From Paenibacillus spongiae (GTDB lineage: Bacteria; Bacillota; Bacilli; Paenibacillales; Paenibacillaceae), in the NCBI RefSeq assembly GCF_024734895.1, contig NZ_CP091430.1:7131501-7195500 (forward strand): 64,000 bases of DNA. The letters run 5' to 3'. The number at the start of each line of letters is the position of its first letter. Position 1 is the stretch's first letter. A program made the position numbers and the translations under genes. Positions 21,847-31,700 of the stretch are shown here, one piece after another. The notes under the pieces were generated by a model. It worked only from the letters and a program-made list of their open reading frames with translations, had not been told where the DNA came from and searched no databases.

Positions 21847-21922
21847 TACCCAGTTCAATCCTTATTATCTCATAGTCAGTTGCTGGTATTTATTATACCA
21901 CAGCTCGTTTTTCAGTCACCTT

Positions 21923-21951
21923 TTGACTTGAATAAGCAGCGGTTGTATATT
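21923..21951 (+). promoter_or_regulatory. Sigma-A promoter before a small plus-strand ORF
   Basis: TTGACT (21923-21928), exactly 17 bases, TATATT (21946-21951). It points away from ywlC toward the small ORF at 22005. Confidence 0.7.
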
Positions 21952-22004
21952 AATTCCCGTTATTTGGATAGTTATGACATCTATCGTTATGGAGGCCCTC
22001 ACTT

Positions 22005-22160
22005 ATGAGCAGCAAGGACGATTTGAAGAATAGCGGAATTGGTCATATTTTTCACCATAAAGCAAAGGCTCGCCCTTCCACGGGTGAGCCTTTGCTTTTA
22101 TTCGTACATGGATCGTATTCGCATTCGGCCTATATGGCAGCTTGTGTTCCAATCAGCTAA
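22005..22160 (+). CDS. Possible 51-residue protein, unknown
   Basis: An ATG nine bases after a perfect GGAGG and about 50 bases after a good promoter opens a 51-codon frame that begins MSSKDDLKNSGIGHIFHHK. The first 20 or so residues are hydrophilic. The frame then runs straight through the strong hairpin at 22059-22098 and ends inside the 3' end of spoIIR on the other strand. If the hairpin terminates transcription, the message would have no stop codon. The product may therefore be short, pseudogenic or not made. I do not recognise a family. Confidence 0.4.
   Translation: MSSKDDLKNSGIGHIFHHKAKARPSTGEPLLLFVHGSYSHSAYMAACVPIS
22059..22098. terminator. Bidirectional terminator between spoIIR and the small plus-strand ORF
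   Basis: Arms AAAGCAAAGGCTC and GAGCCTTTGCTTT with further pairing CCC/GGG; T-rich on both sides. It lies 55 bases beyond the spoIIR stop on the minus strand. Confidence 0.85.
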
Positions 22161-22848
22161 ACAGGTTTTTAAAAAATTCGAGGATCGATTGGATGATCTC
22201 CCACAGAAAAAATTTCACTTCCGGGTCGGCGTTTGCGTTTGCAGCATCCTGTGTCGGTTCGTTGGCCTTAGAAACGCTCTCCGCCCCCTGGCCGGCGTCT
22301 GCCGATGTCGTTACGGCAGCTGCAACGGAAGCCTCGCCGCTCACCGCATCCACGAAGCAGAGCGGCGGAAACAAGACGCACCACCAGTTCTGACCCTGGC
22401 CGCTGCCCAGCGTAATGCGAAGCGCTTCGTAGTTACCGGCCGGATACACCGTGTTACCGTACATTTTGGTTGGAAAAGGGACGATGCCCAGCTCTGCTTT
22501 GAAGCTGTATGTAAAACCGCGTGCACGCAGCTCATCAGTCACAACCTGCTCAATCTCTCCCATGCGGGAACGAATCGTCGCCCGGGCTTGCTCGATCGAC
22601 TGCGGACCGCTAACCCAGCTGCCCATCTCGGCAATGACGGCATCGCGCACATAACGCTTGACCGCCTGATCGGCCGGCGAATCGGAATTGGCCAGAATGC
22701 GAAGACGAATCGATTCGGCTGGAATTTCGCCGCCGGCAATCGATGCATCGGCTCGTTGGCCTTCCCAGCTCATGAGAAGAATGGCAATGACGAATAAGAG
22801 ATAACCGTACGTTGGACGGTAAGGAAAACGGGAATAAGTGCGGATCAT
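22153..22848 (-). CDS. spoIIR: Stage II sporulation protein R
   Basis: A 231-residue secreted signalling protein. It is made in the forespore and activates SpoIIGA, which then processes pro-sigma-E in the mother cell. An N-terminal hydrophobic segment (GYLLFVIAILLMSWEG) acts as signal/anchor. The conserved core is IPAESIRLRILANSDSPADQ and YPAGNYEALRITLGSGQGQN with WWCVLFPPLCFVD. An acidic/Ala-rich linker and an amphipathic tail complete it. The start is set at 22848 after GGAGC. The sigma-F-type promoter upstream fits the known regulation. Confidence 0.94.
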   Translation of the reverse strand: MIRTYSRFPYRPTYGYLLFVIAILLMSWEGQRADASIAGGEIPAESIRLRILANSDSPADQAVKRYVRDAVIAEMGSWVSGPQSIEQARATIRSRMGEIEQVVTDELRARGFTYSFKAELGIVPFPTKMYGNTVYPAGNYEALRITLGSGQGQNWWCVLFPPLCFVDAVSGEASVAAAVTTSADAGQGAESVSKANEPTQDAANANADPEVKFFLWEIIQSILEFFKNLFS

Positions 22849-22916
22849 ATATACACAAGCTCCTCTACTGGCACCCGTCGGTGCGCTCGGCTTGCGTTCC
22901 GGAACGTCTATAACCC

Positions 22917-22946
22917 TAGTATGTCCGGCCGATCTCGCAATTAAAC
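22917..22946 (-). promoter_or_regulatory. Sigma-F-type promoter of spoIIR
   Basis: On the minus strand GTTTA (22946-22942), 15 bases, then GGACATACTA (22926-22917). The -10 fits the sigma-F consensus GGnnAnAHTR at every position; the -35 fits GYATA at four of five. It lies about 70 bases before the spoIIR start. Sigma-F control of spoIIR is established in B. subtilis. Confidence 0.7.
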
Positions 22947-23070
22947 CTAGCATTGTGATGAAAGGTTGATAGATTTTCTTCGGGTTGCGATGCGGGTCAG
23001 CCTCGCAAGCAGGACTTCAACCATGAAAAAGCCAGCCTGGGCGGCTGGCGCAGATCGATGTATTGAACGT

Positions 23071-23961
23071 CTATTTTTGGCCCATATACTCCTTCAGCAG
23101 TGCAATAATGGTGTCATAGTCGCTGATGGTCGGTCTCTTGGCAGGGAGGTTGTCCATATAGCCGTATCGCAGCTGCTCCCGCCAAAACTCCGCCAATTCA
23201 AGCGCCGTGCTATCGGTCCCCGACTTGATCGTATGATCGGCGCCGGCGGTCAGAAGAAACTTGACGACCTCGACCCGGCCATTGGCAGCCGCATTATGCA
23301 GCAGCGTATAGCCGGAATAGTCGGCGCTTTTCGCATTAATATCCATGCCATGCTTGATAAACAATTGGGCGATGTCCACCGAGTCGTCGACGAATGCGAA
23401 GATCGCTGGGCCCAGCGGCCCAACGAGCACTTCCGGATCCGCTCCGCGCGCGAGCAGCTTCTCGACCTGTGCCGTGTTCTGAGCCACAACCGCTTGGTAT
23501 AACTCATTCTGGATGGCCGAAAGCATCCATACGACGTTCAAGCCGCCTCTATACAGCTCTACGGCCCCACCGCTCGCCGTGCCGACGAACCGGAGCGGGA
23601 TATAGGTCGTATCATTCTTGATGACCGGAGCAAGGAGCATCGTCTCGGCTTTGCCGTTAACGGTCGCTACCTTGGAACCGAGCGTGAAGACGATCTCCCG
23701 TTCCGCGTTTGATCCGGTGACTTGTTTTGTCTTGGCATTCCATGAAACGCGAAGACCGATCCGTTCGAACACGGTCCGGAATGGAACCATCGTCGCCCCG
23801 TTCTGCAGGAATGGCGGGCTGGATAGCGCAAGCTTCGTTCCGTCGAGGATAATATCGTACGTCGGCGTGGTCGCTTCTTCAGCGGCGGCGAAAGCAGCCG
23901 TCTGTGCGAGCAGGGCCGTCATTATACCGATAAGAGCAGCGAGCTTGATCTTCTTCTTCAT
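23071..23961 (-). CDS. Secreted protein with copper-amine-oxidase-like N-domain and ankyrin repeats
   Basis: A 296-residue protein. Residues 1-26 are a signal peptide (KKKIKLAALIGIMTALLAQT then AFAAAEE). About 35-145 is the small beta domain called copper amine oxidase N-terminal-like, common on Paenibacillus surface proteins (PPFLQNGATMVPFRTVFERI, TYIPLRFV). It has no oxidase activity by itself. From about 150 to 270 there are three ankyrin-type repeats (AQVEKLLARGADPE, DIAQLFIKHGMDINAK, GYTLLHNAAANGRVEVVKFL). The role is probably protein binding outside the cell. Stands alone. Confidence 0.88.
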   Translation of the reverse strand: MKKKIKLAALIGIMTALLAQTAAFAAAEEATTPTYDIILDGTKLALSSPPFLQNGATMVPFRTVFERIGLRVSWNAKTKQVTGSNAEREIVFTLGSKVATVNGKAETMLLAPVIKNDTTYIPLRFVGTASGGAVELYRGGLNVVWMLSAIQNELYQAVVAQNTAQVEKLLARGADPEVLVGPLGPAIFAFVDDSVDIAQLFIKHGMDINAKSADYSGYTLLHNAAANGRVEVVKFLLTAGADHTIKSGTDSTALELAEFWREQLRYGYMDNLPAKRPTISDYDTIIALLKEYMGQK

Positions 23962-24047
23962 ATCGCGCCTCCTTCTCTATCGCCTTGCTGACAAAGAGGT
24001 TATCACACCGCGCCTCCTGCGTCCATTCCTCTTTCTGGACAATCACG

Positions 24048-24268
24048 GGAGAAAACGCGGAAAAAGGGACGGTTCCCATCGCTATCGGAAACCGTCCCTC
24101 CCGGCTTGCGTTATTCATGCGCAAGGCCGATCGCCATGACGTGGCGGTCGATGCAAGGAGAAAACGCAAGAATAGGGACGGATTCCTTTCTCAATCGGAA
24201 ACCATCCCCTCTTTCTCGTGCGTTATTCTTGCGCAATGCCGACCGCCATAACATGGCGGTCGATGCCG
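24048..24268 (-). repeat. Tandem duplication of the prmC 3' end and its hairpin
   Basis: Two diverged direct copies of about 109 bp begin at 24048 and 24157. Each starts GGAGAAAACGC, contains an inverted repeat around GGGACGG and CCGTCCC (or ACCATCCC), and ends with the reverse complement of the prmC C-terminal codons. The copy next to prmC supplies the real stop; the outer copy is a remnant. Both hairpins could act as terminators. Confidence 0.85.
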
Positions 24269-25272
24269 GCGTAATCGCGGATCGTGCGGATCTCGCGCCA
24301 CGCGCCGCACTGCCGGAGCAGTCCGGCGACGGCCTCCGCCTGGCCGAGGCCCAGCTCGAAGGCGACGATCTGCGGCATCGCCGCCAGCTGCGGCAGCTGC
24401 GCGACTATGGCGCGGTAGGGCGCGAGGCCGTCCGCGCCTCCGTCCAGCGCGAGGCGCGGCTCGTGGTCGCGCACCTCGGGCTGCAAGCCCGCGATGTCTC
24501 CAGCCGGGATATACGGCGGGTTGGAGACGAGCACATCGATGCGCATTCCGGCGGCGGCGTTATCTTCGCCGCCGGGTGCGCCCGTGGCCGCCTCGCGCCG
24601 ACGCAGGAACGGCGCGAGCAGGTCGCCCTGCACGAACGCCATGCGCGCCGCTGCGCCATGGCGCGCCGCGTTCGTGCGGGCGACCTCCAGCGCGTCCGGC
24701 GACAGATCGGACGCGCACACGCGCCATTGCGGACGCTGCGCCGCAAGCGTCACGCCAATGGCGCCGCTGCCGGTGCCGACGTCCAGCACCGTCGGCCCGC
24801 AGCCGCTGCCGCGGCGCTCTGCGCCTGCGCCGTGCCCCCCGGCGGGCGTCGCAGCCGCAGCCATGCTTCCCGCAGCTTCCGGCCAGAGCCGGTCGGCGGC
24901 TTCGAGCACCGCCTCGATCAGCAGCTCCGTCTCCGGGCGCGGGATCAGCACGGCCGGCGTCACCGTGAACGGCAAGCCGTAGAACCACTGCTCGCCGATA
25001 ATATACTGCACAGGCTCGCCGGCCGCCTTGCGCTGCACGAGCCCTTCCCATTCCGAGTGGCGCTGCTGCGGAAAGGGCTCCTGCCAATCGCGCATCAGCG
25101 CCGCGCGTTCGATGCCGAGCAGATGCATCAGCAGCAGCTCCGCATTCGGCCGTGGCTCGCCGATGCCCCGCTCCTCCAAAAACAAAGAAGCCTGCATGCA
25201 GGCTTCCCTAAGCGTTGCCGGAGCTTTCCCTTGGGAATTCTCCGCCCCGCTGCCGTCCAATCTGCGCTCCAT
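24223..25272 (-). CDS. prmC: Release-factor glutamine methyltransferase
   Basis: A 349-residue SAM-dependent enzyme that methylates the GGQ glutamine of release factors. N-terminal helical domain (ACMQASLFLEERGIGEPRPN), SAM motif I VLDVGTGSGAIGV, and the catalytic DVLVSNPPYIPAG are intact. It is longer than usual (about 280-300). The extra length includes an Ala/Gly-rich insert before motif I (about 150-175) and a short one near ATGAPGGEDNAAAG. Base composition is visibly more GC-rich than the neighbours. It follows prfA, its substrate gene. Confidence 0.94.
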   Translation of the reverse strand: MERRLDGSGAENSQGKAPATLREACMQASLFLEERGIGEPRPNAELLLMHLLGIERAALMRDWQEPFPQQRHSEWEGLVQRKAAGEPVQYIIGEQWFYGLPFTVTPAVLIPRPETELLIEAVLEAADRLWPEAAGSMAAAATPAGGHGAGAERRGSGCGPTVLDVGTGSGAIGVTLAAQRPQWRVCASDLSPDALEVARTNAARHGAAARMAFVQGDLLAPFLRRREAATGAPGGEDNAAAGMRIDVLVSNPPYIPAGDIAGLQPEVRDHEPRLALDGGADGLAPYRAIVAQLPQLAAMPQIVAFELGLGQAEAVAGLLRQCGAWREIRTIRDYAGIDRHVMAVGIAQE

Positions 25273-25299
25273 GGTACAGCGCCCCTCTCTCTATTGAGC

Positions 25300-25334
25300 A
25301 AGACCGCTGTGATTACCGTAAATACAGCGGTCTT
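25300..25334. other. Inverted repeat between prfA and prmC
   Basis: Arms AAGACCGCTGT and ACAGCGGTCTT with a 13-base loop lie in the 103-bp gap between prfA and prmC. There is no clear T-run, so it may be a weak terminator, attenuator or processing site. Confidence 0.6.
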
Positions 25335-25375
25335 GCGTTCTTGAACGATTGAATTATTACCGGCGCATCCGCTTC

Positions 25376-26449
25376 TTAGATCTGATTGTCCTGATCCAGC
25401 AGCTCCGCCTGCGCGGTTATGGTCAAGGCATTGATAATTTCATCCATATCCCCGTTCATGACGGAATCCAGCTTATGCAGCGTAAGTCCGATCCGGTGGT
25501 CCGTGACGCGGCTTTGCGGATAATTGTACGTGCGTATCCGCTCGCTGCGGTCGCCGGTTCCGACCTTGCTCTTCCGTTCGCCGGCATACTTGGCTTCTTC
25601 CTCTTGACGGCGGATATCGGAGATGCGGGCGCGCAGAACCTGCAGCGCCTTCGCTTTGTTGTCGTTCTGCGATTTGCCGTCCTGACAAGTCGCCATGATG
25701 CCTGTCGGAACGTGCAGAACGCGAACGGCCGATTTCGTCGTGTTGACGGACTGCCCGCCGGCGCCGCTCGAACAGAACGTGTCGATGCGGATGTCTTTGT
25801 CGAGAATTTCGACCTCGACTTCTTCTACTTCCGGCATAACGGCAACCGTCGACGTCGACGTATGGATCCGGCCGCCCGATTCCGTGACCGGAATGCGCTG
25901 TACGCGGTGTGCTCCGCTCTCGAACTTAAGCTTGCTGTACGCGCCTTTGCCTTCGATCATGAAGATAACCTCTTTGAAGCCGCCGAGATCGCTCTCACTT
26001 GCTTCCATGACCTCTATGCGCCAGCCCTGCGCATCCGCAAACTTCGTATACATCCGATACAGGTCGGATGCGAACAGAGCCGCTTCGTCGCCGCCTGCCG
26101 CACCGCGGATTTCCACGATGACGTTCTTCTCGTCGTTCGGGTCCTTGGGCAGCATGAGCACGCGAATCCGCTCCTCCAGCTCGGTCATCCGGGGGCTCAG
26201 CTCTTCGATTTCCATCTTCACCATTTCGCTCATTTCGTCATCCAGCTTCTCGCTTTGCATCTGCTTGGCGTCCTGAAGCTGTTCCGAAACTTCCTTGTAT
26301 TCCGTATATGCCGCGTAAGCTTCCTGCAGGTCCGACTGCTCCTTCGAGTAGTCGCGCAGCCGCTTCGGATCGCTTGCCACATCAGGATCGCACAACAGCT
26401 CGCTCAGTTTTTCATACCGATCGGCGAGCGCTTGCAAACGGTCTAACAT
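25376..26449 (-). CDS. prfA: Peptide chain release factor 1
   Basis: A 357-residue RF1 that reads UAA and UAG. The GGQ loop is [18 protein letters not shown] and the stop-codon-reading PVT motif is in [20 protein letters not shown]. The N-terminal helical domain is complete. The ATG at 26449 follows GGGGTGA. A TATAAT at 26499-26494 (minus strand) about 45 bases upstream, with a weak TTTATC 18 bases before it, is the likely promoter. Confidence 0.97.
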   Translation of the reverse strand: MLDRLQALADRYEKLSELLCDPDVASDPKRLRDYSKEQSDLQEAYAAYTEYKEVSEQLQDAKQMQSEKLDDEMSEMVKMEIEELSPRMTELEERIRVLMLPKDPNDEKNVIVEIRGAAGGDEAALFASDLYRMYTKFADAQGWRIEVMEASESDLGGFKEVIFMIEGKGAYSKLKFESGAHRVQRIPVTESGGRIHTSTSTVAVMPEVEEVEVEILDKDIRIDTFCSSGAGGQSVNTTKSAVRVLHVPTGIMATCQDGKSQNDNKAKALQVLRARISDIRRQEEEAKYAGERKSKVGTGDRSERIRTYNYPQSRVTDHRIGLTLHKLDSVMNGDMDEIINALTITAQAELLDQDNQI

Positions 26450-26564
26450 GTGCGTTCACCCCTATGTCGTTAGTCTTTTTGAGTAGTCTTCCTATTATAT
26501 CATACTGCCGCACGTTCGATAAACGTGTGATTATTGGGCATCCGCGCGCCTATTTCCACAGAAC

Positions 26565-26588
26565 AAAGGACCCGCATCCGGGTCCTTC
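26565..26588. terminator. Hairpin terminator between ychF and prfA
   Basis: Arms AAGGACCCG and CGGGTCCTT with a four-base loop, downstream of ychF on the minus strand. The T tract is modest (TTTGTTCT). Confidence 0.75.
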
Positions 26589-26647
26589 TTCTCTTGCATC
26601 AGCCTTTTGGGGCCGGTGTGTTGAGCGGTGCAGCTTGCCTGCCGTCT

Positions 26648-27748
26648 CTACACGTTGAAGCGGAAGTGCATGACATCGCCGTCCTGCACGACATATTCCT
26701 TGCCTTCCAGACGAAGCTGACCTCTCTCCTTGGCCGCGTTCATGGAGCCCGCCGCTACAAGATCGTCATAGGATACGACCTCCGCCCGGATAAAGCCGCG
26801 CTCGAAGTCCGTATGAATAACGCCAGCCGCCTGCGGCGCCTTCATGCCTTTGCGGATCGTCCAAGCCCGAACCTCCTGTACCCCAGCCGTGAAATACGTA
26901 TACAGTCCCAGCAGCTTGTAGGCCGCCTGGATAAGCCGGTTCAAGCCGGATTGCTCGAGGCCAAGCTCCTCCAGGAACATGTCCTTGTCTTCGCCTTCCA
27001 GCTCGGCGATCTCCGCTTCTACCTTCGCACTGATCGGCACCACTTCCGCGCCTTCCGAGCTGGCGAATTCACGGACAAGCTTCACGTACGGATTCCCGTC
27101 GGCATTCGCCGCTTCGCTCTCGCTCACGTTGGCCGCATAGAGCACCGGCTTCATCGTCAACAAATGCATGTCGCGAACGATCAGGCGATCCTCGTCGCTC
27201 AGTTCTACTGCGCGCGCCGGTTGATCGGCATAGAGCGCTTCCTTGATGCGCTCGAGCGTCTCGACCTCCTGGGCGTACTTCTTGTCGCCGCCCTTCATGT
27301 TCTTGCGGCTGCGATCGATGCGTTTCTCCACGGAGTCCAGATCGGCCAGAATCAGCTCCAGATTAATCGTCTGGATATCGCCGATCGGGTCTACTTTTCC
27401 GGATACGTGCGTAATGTTCTCGTCTTGAAAGCAGCGAACGACATGAACAATCGCGTCGACTTCGCGGATATGGGCGAGAAATTTGTTGCCCAGCCCTTCG
27501 CCCTTGCTTGCGCCCTTCACGATCCCGGCGATATCGATAAATTCGAATGCCGTCGGAACCGTGCGGTTCGGCGTGACCAGCTCGGTCAATTTATCCAACC
27601 GCTCGTCCGGCACTTCCACGACGCCGACGTTCGGATCGATCGTACAGAACGGATAGTTCGCGGACTCCGCGCCCGCTTGTGTAATTGCATTAAATAAAGT
27701 CGATTTGCCCACGTTCGGGAGACCGACGATTCCTGCCTTCAAAGCCAT
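26648..27748 (-). CDS. ychF: Redox-regulated ATPase YchF (OLA1 family)
   Basis: A 366-residue Obg-family P-loop protein that binds ribosomes and hydrolyses ATP better than GTP. The P-loop is [18 protein letters not shown]; the switch region is [12 protein letters not shown] and the DxxG motif is [18 protein letters not shown]. The C-terminal TGS domain ends DVMHFRFNV. Length is normal. It is monocistronic, with AGGGGTG before the ATG. Confidence 0.97.
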   Translation of the reverse strand: MALKAGIVGLPNVGKSTLFNAITQAGAESANYPFCTIDPNVGVVEVPDERLDKLTELVTPNRTVPTAFEFIDIAGIVKGASKGEGLGNKFLAHIREVDAIVHVVRCFQDENITHVSGKVDPIGDIQTINLELILADLDSVEKRIDRSRKNMKGGDKKYAQEVETLERIKEALYADQPARAVELSDEDRLIVRDMHLLTMKPVLYAANVSESEAANADGNPYVKLVREFASSEGAEVVPISAKVEAEIAELEGEDKDMFLEELGLEQSGLNRLIQAAYKLLGLYTYFTAGVQEVRAWTIRKGMKAPQAAGVIHTDFERGFIRAEVVSYDDLVAAGSMNAAKERGQLRLEGKEYVVQDGDVMHFRFNV

Positions 27749-27982
27749 ATGAATGACACCCCTGTTCCGAATAGCAATACTTCGAACATTATACCCGATG
27801 CGGCTCCGGAATAAAAGACATGGGTCGCTTCCTATATCTTGACGCGAATTACAGTGTCATCCATAATTCTCTTGGATTTTGGGATGAATCAGGGAAGTAA
27901 GTCTATAGGCGGTATCAAAGAGAGGACGAACTTGAAATGTCCGGAATCTGAAGTCCTCTGGATTGTTAATGACATCAAAATT

Positions 27983-28169
27983 ATGTACGAAATACAACAA
28001 TAGGGGGCGAAAACGCCGAGGAATCGGGTATTGTTGCATATTCTGCATGAATTCCAACTGCAGGATGGTACAAACCGGCTTCAAACTGCACATTTTTGTA
28101 TGTAATACAACAAAATGATCATTATGGGGCTGGAAGAAGGCGAATTGTTGCATGTTGTACAACATTCGA
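27983..28169. repeat. Intergenic cluster of diverged TTGTTGTAT-type elements
   Basis: Part of a 693-bp gene-free stretch after ychF. Elements around 27983-28004 and 28093-28118 (ATACAACAA near a GTACG or GTATG) repeat each other. Elements at 28025-28053 and 28141-28169 (TTGTTGCATATT/TTGTTGCATGTT) read as their reverse complement. A weaker copy lies near 28050-28075. A 153-codon minus-strand frame covers the zone but shows no gene-like features. Confidence 0.55.
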
Positions 28170-28238
28170 GGGCCCCGGCCGATATCGCATCCCGCATGGT
28201 CCGTATAAGCAGTTGGCATACAAGATTCGGTTACAGTA

Positions 28239-28268
28239 GAGTTGAGTTGAGTTGAGTTGAGTTGAGTT
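28239..28268 (+). repeat. (GAGTT)6 microsatellite
   Basis: Six exact copies of the pentamer GAGTT in the gene-free stretch between ychF and the small gene at 28442. Confidence 0.97.
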
Positions 28269-28387
28269 GTGCAACCATTTCTGCTTATTTTGCGGGATTG
28301 TGCTGATAATGGATTCATTTCATGTAGCTAACTATCTTGATGCTTGATGTCTACAGAGCTTGAGTTTACTCGCTTTGAGCTCTAACG

Positions 28388-28417
28388 GAATGAGTTTCCC
28401 GTCACCGTTGCATACTA
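28388..28417 (+). promoter_or_regulatory. Sigma-G-type promoter of a small gene
   Basis: GAATG (28388-28392), exactly 18 bases, CATACTA (28411-28417). Both boxes fit the B. subtilis sigma-G consensus (GHATR, N18, CATWHTA). It lies 24 bases before the ATG at 28442. Confidence 0.65.
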
Positions 28418-28441
28418 CCTCCTTAGGAGGTGACAATCGCC

Positions 28442-28588
28442 ATGGAAAACAAAACGCATGCAGGCAATTACAAGGGCACGACCCATATGAACGCCAAAAA
28501 CCAGGATATGGCCTTCGTCAACGACACGCTCGAGGACACTAAATCCGTTACGAATTTTCAGGACAAGAAAAATAAGACCGATAAGTAG
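28442..28588 (+). CDS. Small hydrophilic protein, probably spore-associated
   Basis: A 48-residue protein (starting MENKTHAGNYKGTTHMNAK) rich in Lys, Asn, Asp and Thr, with no cysteine and no hydrophobic segment. It resembles minor small acid-soluble spore proteins in size and composition, but I cannot assign it to a named Ssp family. AGGAGGTGA, a full anti-16S match, lies 11 bases before the ATG. The sigma-G-type promoter suggests forespore expression. A strong terminator follows at 28622. Confidence 0.75.
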   Translation: MENKTHAGNYKGTTHMNAKNQDMAFVNDTLEDTKSVTNFQDKKNKTDK

Positions 28589-28621
28589 CGCCTTGCAAAC
28601 ACATATATACATCCCTAAAAA

Positions 28622-28670
28622 GAAGGTCCTGAGAAAGCCGCGGCCGCGGTTTCACAGGACCTCTTGCTTT
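28622..28670. terminator. Bidirectional terminator
   Basis: Arms AGGTCCTG and CAGGACCT enclosing a second stem CCGCGG/CCGCGG. It lies between the convergent small gene and the SLH protein gene and can serve both. Confidence 0.85.
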
Positions 28671-28701
28671 ATTCGTACGCTCAATAGTGGGGTACAGCTT
28701 C

Positions 28702-31700
28702 TTATGGCTGCTGTTGTTGTGCAGGAAGCGTTATAACGAGCGGCTCGGTTGCGTTCTCATAGATTTGGAAGGGAACATTCAATCCCAATGTAAAACCTTG
28801 ATCTTTGAGATGATAACCAATGATTTTATAACTGCCCGGCTCCAATAATAGCTTAACCACTCCATTTTGTACTGGTAATCCAAAACCGTGATCGGAACCA
28901 TCTTTATAAACGATAATTGACATTTCCCCCGCAGCCGGCTCGCCTCCGTTCCCCCAAACCACGCTTGCCACTGTGGGTTCCGGAACAACGAAATCAAGGA
29001 GGGAATCTTTGGTCGGTACTCCTCCCTCTACCTTAATCACATTCCAAGTGGGGAAAATACCGCTCACAGAAGGCATATAAATCCCTGATAACCGATACTC
29101 GCCGTCTGGTAAATATAAGCTGTACGTACCGTTGCCTGAGACAACGTAATTTTCCGAAGAATCGACCTTAGTTATATTCAATGTACCAGAAACAGCCAGT
29201 CCATCACTATAAATTGCAGTGATTGTCACATTCGGCCTATGGGCAACAAGATTTAACTCACCCTTCAGAGATCCGTTTTCGACAACGAATGATGCATACA
29301 ATAGTGTCGCCTCATCGGTCGTCAAGTCCCGATATCCCATAACCGAGTAATTACCGTTCGGCAAATACATGGAGAAGCTGCCATCATTCACCGGGACAAA
29401 ATATGTCCGTCCTTCCAGTAAATTTACAATCTCAAGATTGACCGCATGGATTGGTGTATTGTCTTCATACACCAAAGTACCTGTTACATTGTGTGCCGGT
29501 ACTATCAATTCAATGAATTGCGGCTCAGTTACACCGTTCTTCACACTAAAAGAACCTAGAAGAGGCAAAACAAACTCACGAGAAGAAGACGAATATGAAA
29601 CCGCCGAGTAGTTACCGTCTGTTAAGTACGTCTGAAATGTGCCGTTCTTTACCTTAGTCCAGTATTCTTTTCCTGTCTTTTCCTCCCGGAATATAACCTC
29701 TCCATCAGGGAGTAATTCGTCGTCCTTAGTGACAGTTCCATTTACATTCAGATCCGGCAGCTCCAGTTCCATGAGTTCCGGCTGATTACCTGCGGCATCT
29801 ACCGTAAATTTGAATGTCAACGGATACTCCACCTCGGTTTGCCCATCCTTGTAAGACGTTATTTCATAGTCTCCATCGGGCAGTCGGATTCCAAACTCTC
29901 CTTCATGTACACTTATGAGATGGGCGATGCTATTATCAGTATCGTTTGTACGACGGGTGATTTCCACTACACCTTCTCCCGATTTTTCACCGCTTGCGGT
30001 ATATAAGCTTCCAGTCACCAAAGCATCAATTTCAATAACAATTGGGCCATTCTCCAGTTTTCCGTCTTTAATGGTGAAATTTTTGTTATGATTTCTGACG
30101 GCGAATCCTATAAGCGAATCTATGTTTGCGGTATACATGCCATCCGGTAGATAAGCTCGAAACTTATTGTTCATGACTTGCAGCCAATAAGTTTGTGATG
30201 TCACGGAATTAGTCACTGCAACCAGACCATCATTTACTTTTGATCCATCTGGAAATTTTAACTCACCCTCCACATTATCCGCATGAACAATTAGTTCAAG
30301 CGGATGTTCGGGTTGACCGTTTATAACATTGAATGTTGAGAACAAATTATAATATCGCTGCGTTCGTAGCTCCCTTATTCCCGTAACGACATATTCGCCA
30401 TCAGGTAAATGGAACTTGAATGTACCTTCTGTTGAAAAGATTTTGTAATGCTTGTCTCCTTGTTGGAGAAGAATAACGACTTCTGAGACAGGTTCACTAG
30501 ACTCATATTTGATGGTTCCTCTTCCAGGAGTCGTTAGATGGATAGATATCTCTATCTGCTTCTTCTCATCATCCACACTGAAAGCAGGTGAGTCATACAA
30601 GATGTATGTCCCATCCTGCGTAACATAAGCATTCATTTTGTACTCGCCAACCGGCATGTATAAACTAAACTTACCATCGCTCACTACGGCAGTAGTACTG
30701 TAGACGCTACCCTCGTCTGCACTATAAAAAAACAATCGCTCTGCACGATCCCCATCTGTAGAAGCCTGTTGGACCAACGTTCCTTTAACATTGGCTGCCG
30801 GGATAGTAATTCTAAAATCATTGTTCGGGTCCGGCTTACCATTCTTTATCGTGATGGTATCCTCTAGCTTCATAGACTGCTTACTTCCAGAATAATAAAT
30901 TTCATATATTCCATCCGGAAGGAAAATACTGAATTTCCCTTCTTTAATAGTAACAGTAAAGTACTTTTTAATTTCTACATTATAGAGATCCAGCATCGCC
31001 TTCTCATCTTGTTCACCCTTCCATTCGACCGTCCCTTTCAAGTTGACGACGACACCGCCTGGATTCGGCGGGAATCCGCCTCCACCACCACCGCCTCCTC
31101 CGCCAGAAGGAATGCCTCCAACCGGAAGACCGCCGGAGCTCTCCGTTACTTTCTTGCCCGCAACGGTCGCGGAGATGCCGTTGTCGAGTGTAAGCTTGTC
31201 CGGATTTTGCTGGAGGTTCGAGCCTTCCGCTGTGATGATTGCCGATGCGATGCCGCCTTCACCCGTAACGTCCGTACCAGCTCCGAGCGTCAGCTCGTCC
31301 ACCTGCGTGCCCTTCTCAAGCTTGAATGCATTGCGGCCTGCCTCCGGCAGGAAGTTGAATGTGCGAACGGAGCCGGATTGCAGCAGAATCGAGATTCCAT
31401 TCGACAGTGCGTCAATTTGCTGGAATGCTCCGCTTAAACGGACTTCCGCGCCTTTAGGAATAAGGCTGCTCAAGATGACGCTTCCGATCGGATTCGTACC
31501 TGCGCTTTCCAAATTCGCCCCCGATCGAAGCTCGAACTTCTGAACGGTGGTAGAGCCTTGAGTGACGACACGGATCACTCCGTTCTCCTTGAAGATAATG
31601 ACCGTACCCAGCGTCGAGTCGATAAGAACGATACTGTTCGGACCGCCGCCGAGCAGGCTCGTCTTCCCCTTTACCGTGACGCCTTCCAAGGTCACATCGC

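Noticed and set aside
24106-25344. 412-codon plus-strand frame opposite prmC
   Set aside because: Caused by the high GC of prmC; the minus strand encodes an intact methyltransferase.
27857-28318. 153-codon minus-strand open frame after ychF
   Set aside because: It runs through the GAGTT microsatellite and diverged repeats, has no clear ribosome site, and its translation shows no domain or membrane pattern.
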